Assembly: GCA_001692895.1 (NCBI GenBank) | Contig: KV748265.1 | Span: 310,001-374,000, forward strand | DNA length: 64,000 bases | Direction: 5' to 3' | Source of the DNA: Cenococcum geophilum 1.58 | Lineage: Eukaryota; Ascomycota; Dothideomycetes; Gloniales; Gloniaceae | In this document: piece after piece, positions 59,540 to 64,000 of the stretch | Layout: the number at the start of each line of letters is the position of its first letter | Position numbering within the stretch: the stretch's first letter is position 1 | Made by a program: the position numbers and the translations under genes | Notes under the pieces: model-generated | Databases searched by the model: none | What the model was told of the DNA's origin: nothing | The model's input: the letters and a program-made list of their open reading frames with translations, nothing else

Positions 59540-62500
59540 ATGGCGGCTCGGACTTCCCTATGGATTTGGGATGAAAATTATCGCGAACATCGCCATTGGA
59601 GCGAACAACAGCAGTGTTGGATATTTCAAGATGGTCGACGAGTTAATCCATCACAAACCAATCCAGCACAGAGCCAAAAACCTCTATCTTCAAGCCTGAC
59701 GAATCTACCTCAGCAAAGCTCTAATATAGAAACCGAATACACAAGGTCCAGAATGCACCGAGACTCAGAAAATTCCACAGATTCTGGTATCCATATGGAC
59801 GCCGCCCGTCCAATTCATCAATATGACCGTCGAAGCTCCGTGCCAAGGCAATCACACAACGCCTTTCAGACTCAGACAACCTATAGATACTCGGATCAGT
59901 CTTACACTTCCACTCCTACACCTTGGCATAACTACGCTTTTTCATCTCCTCCCGGTCCCTGGACTACAATTGCTCCGCAGGACACGTATTCTTACCCGCC
60001 TTCACCAGATATTCCAATACCCTACTTACAACGTCATCGATATCTGACAACACCAAACTCAAATCATCCAGTTCCAGCCCTACCTCAAGAAAAACACCCA
60101 TACCCACAATCCTTATCCGCTTCCGGCTACACTTCCTCGGATATGGGACAAAGTGTCCTTCCCATTAATCGCAACCAGAGAAAGAATACCAAAACTATTA
60201 TGCACAAAACGCATAATAGAGAATCTAAGATCTCTACGCCTCGGTCCGATCTAGATATGAATTCCTCAACACCTTCAAGATCCGATTGGCGTTCATCGGC
60301 AAGAACTAAAAGTATTGAAATAAATGAATATGAAACTGGCGAGGATGATCTTGAAAGAACATCAAACATCAGCCAAGTGGGTGGTGATCAATCTGAAGAT
60401 GAACTATCAGGCGAATACGAACAGGGAAATGTAAAAGAGAGGGAAGGTGGAACGGTAGCAGATGTGGCACTATGGGCGCCTCACCTAAAACGAGGGAGAC
60501 AATCTTCCTATGAGGATCTTTCTTCTGCTTCCATTCAGGGCTTCCATCAGTATTGAATATTGCTTATTGATATTGAATATTGAATATTGAACGTTCAATA
60601 TCAATATCAATACGACATGTTCAATACTGAAAGATATTGAATATTGAAAGAGAATATATAAAAGTATATAAAATAGCCAGTTTTATAAATTCTGCTATAA
60701 TGAGTATTAGAAATATATACTCTGCTATACGCAGTAGAGTATAATAAGGTGTATAAAGGCTATAGGACAATATAAGGTGGCTATTATAGATGTAAGGTGT
60801 CCGTTTTGGGCGTACGTTTATGCTAAGGCCTTAATTATGCACGGTTCGCAGCCTATATTTGTATGGAGGCTTGGCAAAAATTCAATATTCAATATCTTTT
60901 CAATACTGAATTACTATTCAATATCAATATCAATACGGCCTTATACTGATATTGAATATTGATGGAAGCCCTGCTTCCATTAAGCTTCACATGGAAGCAA
61001 AAAGGTCTACGTATCTAAAGTCACCAATAAAGGTGGTTGCTTCCTCCAAAAGTAGCACAGGTCGTAGTTCCAGCGCCCTAAGAACCACCGTAGAGGACTA
61101 TGATTCTGGGGACTGTGTCTCTGAAGAATATGAGGATTTCGCGTCTACAACTCGACAAAGAGGATTCTACGGCAAGCCCTCAAAGCCTCAATCATTACAC
61201 TCAATTGCCCCGCAAGACTCTTGCTTGCCTGATGATGCTCACCAAGAAAATCCTATCAATGAGGATCTACGAAGATGGCAGCCCCAAATCGTATCTTCGC
61301 CCCAAATAGCTCATGAACCTAATCTAGAGTCTTTGTCAGATTCTTTTGCAGCAGCGAACCTTAGTGATATAGGTGATTCTGCAGGCAATGGAACTGATGA
61401 ATCAGACTCAATCGGTAACTCGGACGCTCTTAGTGAAATCTCTTCTCTTCAAGTATCAGTACATGAGCGAAATCCAACGGAGGTGCTTACCCAGCAAGTG
61501 CATTCATTTTACGAAACTGCAAAATTGGCGGTCATAGATACCCTAATGAAAGAGCTATATGCAATGTTGAATCCTGAATTTGGGGCGCAAAGCCGTGCTG
61601 GGCGTACGACCGAAAATTCACGGGATCAAGCAACAAATTCAAATTATTCAAAGCGGACCAAGACTCCGTCAAGAAAGAACGGCTCCGGGAAGAGATCTGC
61701 TAGAGGGGACAATGAAAACGGGCAGGGGGATGAAGTAGATGACGACGCCTCAAATAAGCGTCGAAAACGGGACGATGAGCCAGATGAGCCAGATGATACA
61801 CTTTCCAAATTTCCGGGGCGTCGTTTTGCATGTCCCTTCTTCCAACGCAATCCTACAGAACATAAGGGCAGGGCATGTAGATATCCTGGTTTTACGGGTA
61901 TTCACAGGCTTAAGTAAGTTTCTTCAAAATCTATTCATGTCACTACTAATCAGCTGCGGAGAGCACCTGTACAGATGCCACATTATTATCCATTGCAAAC
62001 GTTGCCGACAAATGTTTAAAACTGAGAGCGAACTTGAAAATCACCAACGACAAACTGAACCATGCCAAATCAGCGAATTGGAGCTGCCTGAAGGCCTTGA
62101 TTCCAAGCAAGTGGCTCGGCTTAAAAGCAAGAAGAAGTTTGGAGATGAGAGAACTGATAGGGAGAGATGGGTGGCGATATACCACTTCCTATTTCCAGAC
62201 GAAGATGCAACTCTAGTATCACCATGTAGGTTTTTATGGGCCGAAAGAGAGGTTTGATGACTAACTTGGACAAGATTGCGAGCTAGACCGACCGATTTCA
62301 CCTGAATCCAAAGCTCTTAGAGACTTTGAACGATTCTCGCTGAGAGAGTTTCCCCGTCGCGTGAAAGAAGAACTTGCGGGACTGTGGGACCGAGAAGCGC
62401 AGCAGGTGGGAGATCGCCTAAAGGCTGAATTCATGAATATTGTACGCGATTGCCAAAGCAATCTTTTCAAAGACTACAAAGAACATGCGACAGGGATCAT

Positions 62501-63221
62501 AAATGAAAGTGATGGTAGGCTTGTTTGTTGAAATAGTTTCTAGCGCGAAGTGAGACTGACTTCAGCGCTAGAGGAAACACTAGCCACCATGGTAGAACCT
62601 CCTCCCCCAACGGATGATGGTACGCCCAGTCCTAGCCTACAGGATGTTCGAGCGCAAAAGGGACGCGCCAGCCAAATATCTAAACGGTCGAAAAATCCAA
62701 CCTTGGATACATCAACCTCGACTACGGAGATGTCAACTCGGTCTTCTCAGGAAACGCTGCCTACTACAGTCGATCCTGATAATCTTTTGCTTTGTGGATC
62801 AAATCAAGTAAATTGGGAATTGTGTAATCCCCTGGGAAATCCAAGTAACCTATCGGATGCTGGAGATCCGTCGTTTACCAGTCAACACCTGCCTAAAACA
62901 CTCAAAAGAAGCATAAGCAGTTTCACTGAATGCCCTCAATCCGCTTCGTTTGACCTCCAGCGTCAATCTCAGAAATGGCACCCCTCCAGAGTTGGCGCAG
63001 GCCTCCGCAACCTTCAGCCAGACTCCTCGCTCTCTGTCACTGATGCATCAGACTCAGACAAATTCCAGCTTCAAGCGAATCACAATCAGGCTGAATTTGC
63101 TCTCTCAGAACAAGAGGGAGTCTCGTTGGATAACTTCGACTTCGCATGGTCGATTTCTGACAATCCCTTCGATGCCAGCTTCGGTCGTGACGCTTTCGAG
63201 TGGTCATCATATAAAAATTAA
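59540..63221 (+). pseudogene. C2H2-type fungal regulator gene split by a MITE
   Basis: Coding segments are 59540-60535, then (after the MITE) 60982-61913, 61954-62225, 62275-62514 and 62566-63221. Without the MITE they give one 1031-aa frame. The N-terminal half is Ser/Pro/Gln-rich and disordered. The conserved core is GRRFACPFFQRNP ... CRYPGFTGIHRLK ... EHLYRCH ... HCKRCRQMFKTESELENHQR (roughly residues 605-690), the atypical Cys/His finger of a large fungal family. It continues with LFPDEDAT and a C-terminal acidic/Ser-rich tail. Three introns of 40, 49 and 51 nt follow; the 40-nt one has an unusually close branch point. With the insertion, translation stops at a TGA at 60554, giving 338 aa without the finger. 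Function unknown; a nuclear DNA-binding role is inferred. Coordinates near 62566 may be off by one. Confidence 0.85.
60536..60973. mobile_element. hAT-type MITE, 438 bp, inserted in a coding exon
   Basis: Ends are CAGGGCTTCCATCA... and its inverse ...TGATGGAAGCCCTG. A perfect 8-bp duplication, CTTCCATT, flanks both sides (60528-60535 and 60974-60981), the target duplication of hAT transposons. The inside is AT-rich, non-coding, and made of palindromic ATTGAATATT/AATATTCAAT arrays near both ends. It has no transposase, so it is a non-autonomous element moved by a source elsewhere. Confidence 0.93.
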
Positions 63222-64000
63222 TTTATGTTGTTAGGCCCGGACAAAGTACTCCTACAGTTTTGCGTAACGGAGCTCGAGTTACCTGTTCCATTATGTGAGA
63301 GCTCTTTTGTGTAGTTTTGAGACTTCTTTACAGGTGCGATGCCTGGAATTACAGCACCAAGATCGACGACAATGTTCAGTCTGTGGTTCTTCTACATGGC
63401 TGTCCCCAACGGGTACAGTACAACATGTTGCAGCTGTGGCAGGACACTATACCCGTTATCTAGGACAACTCCTCGCTCTGTGTCGCGGACTCGACAGGAT
63501 ACATGACATCCAGCCCCAACATGACAACGCTGCCGAGTCCCCTCCGCGGCGGACAGCCTAGCCTCCCTCACTAAACTTGGCCATCGCCAACCGCGCCGCC
63601 GACTTGAACCTCTCGCTCACCGGCGGCCTGACAGACGACCGCCAAATCGCAATCTACATTGTCGACATCCAACCGTGTGACCGCAAAGGGCACTGCCTCG
63701 AGCCGAGGGTCTATGAGCCTATTCTATTAACCTGCATAGGCGGCAGCTGCGTGCCACCCCATACCTGCATGCCTTCATGCAGAATCGCGGGTAAGGGCGA
63801 CCCGTGCAACGGTGCCAACGTCTTTTGCAATATGGGCGGTGTGCAGGAGGGCAAATTGACAAGATAAACGGTGCTGGTAGTACGTCGCCGCATGGGAACT
63901 TTAGTTGCTCACTACGGACAGGGCTATGTAAGCCGCTTGTGGGTACTCCCAATTTAGGTTGTCCGTCGCCGCAGTAGAAGGCCAGGATAAGAGGAGGCGG
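63222..64000 (+). other. Right edge: possible cysteine-rich gene fragment
   Basis: A 96-codon plus-strand frame at 63577-63867 contains about eight Cys (…QPCDRKGHC…, …PPHTCMPSC…, …VFCNMGG…) and looks protein-like, but its TTG start and missing upstream exons suggest a fragment or an exon of a broken gene. A preceding frame at 63295-63561 may be related. I recognise no family. The sequence ends at 64000 before any further gene begins. Confidence 0.35.

Noticed and set aside
60555..60650. CRISPR-like short repeats
   Set aside because: These are palindromic MITE arrays without unique spacers, in a eukaryotic genome.

Overview
This is nuclear DNA of a filamentous ascomycete (Pezizomycotina). Genes carry short introns (about 40-130 nt, GTAAGT-like donors, CTAAC-like branch points), and long AT-rich tracts are transposon relics in which CAA/CAG codons have become TAA/TAG and catalytic Asp codons have become Asn. 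That pattern is the signature of repeat-induced point mutation (RIP). The species cannot be named from the sequence alone.

Layout. 1-24.8 kb is an accessory zone: a RIP-degraded Ty3/gypsy chromovirus (1-5.2 kb), a solo LTR with target duplication (6427-6646), a 2.77-kb Tc1/mariner element with 102-bp inverted repeats and an unexpected second gene relic (6739-9506), and a RIP-degraded Tad1-like LINE (14.1-19.5 kb). Between them sit an intact DHDPS-family aldolase gene, a beheaded carboxylesterase pseudogene, a GFA/CENP-V-type gene with a suspect 5' end, and a decayed NRPS-like (adenylation-carrier-reductase) gene. 24.8-57.7 kb is a housekeeping block: a DHX29-like DEIH-box helicase and GCN1 (divergent, sharing one 374-bp promoter), SAGA subunit ADA1/HFI1, splicing factor PRP6, mismatch-repair MSH2, an SDR pseudogene, a dienelactone-hydrolase-family enzyme, a CIR_N/LENG1-like protein, a conserved protein of unknown function, and IST1. 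57.7-64 kb is accessory again: a 5'-truncated LINE, a repeat shared with the esterase relic, and a C2H2-type regulator gene split by a 438-bp hAT-type MITE with a perfect 8-bp target duplication.

How the genes work together. The core block covers translation control (GCN1; the helicase is probably also ribosome-linked), transcription (ADA1), splicing (PRP6, possibly the CIR_N protein), DNA repair (MSH2) and ESCRT sorting (IST1). They are not a pathway; each is an independently conserved gene. The left accessory zone looks like the remains of a metabolic neighbourhood being eroded by transposons, RIP and deletion.

Exon-intron structures below were assembled by hand from splice motifs, frame continuity and family resemblance; in every multi-exon model listed as a CDS the exon lengths sum to a whole number of codons. 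The GFA-type gene is the exception, since its 5' part does not read in frame from its ATG.
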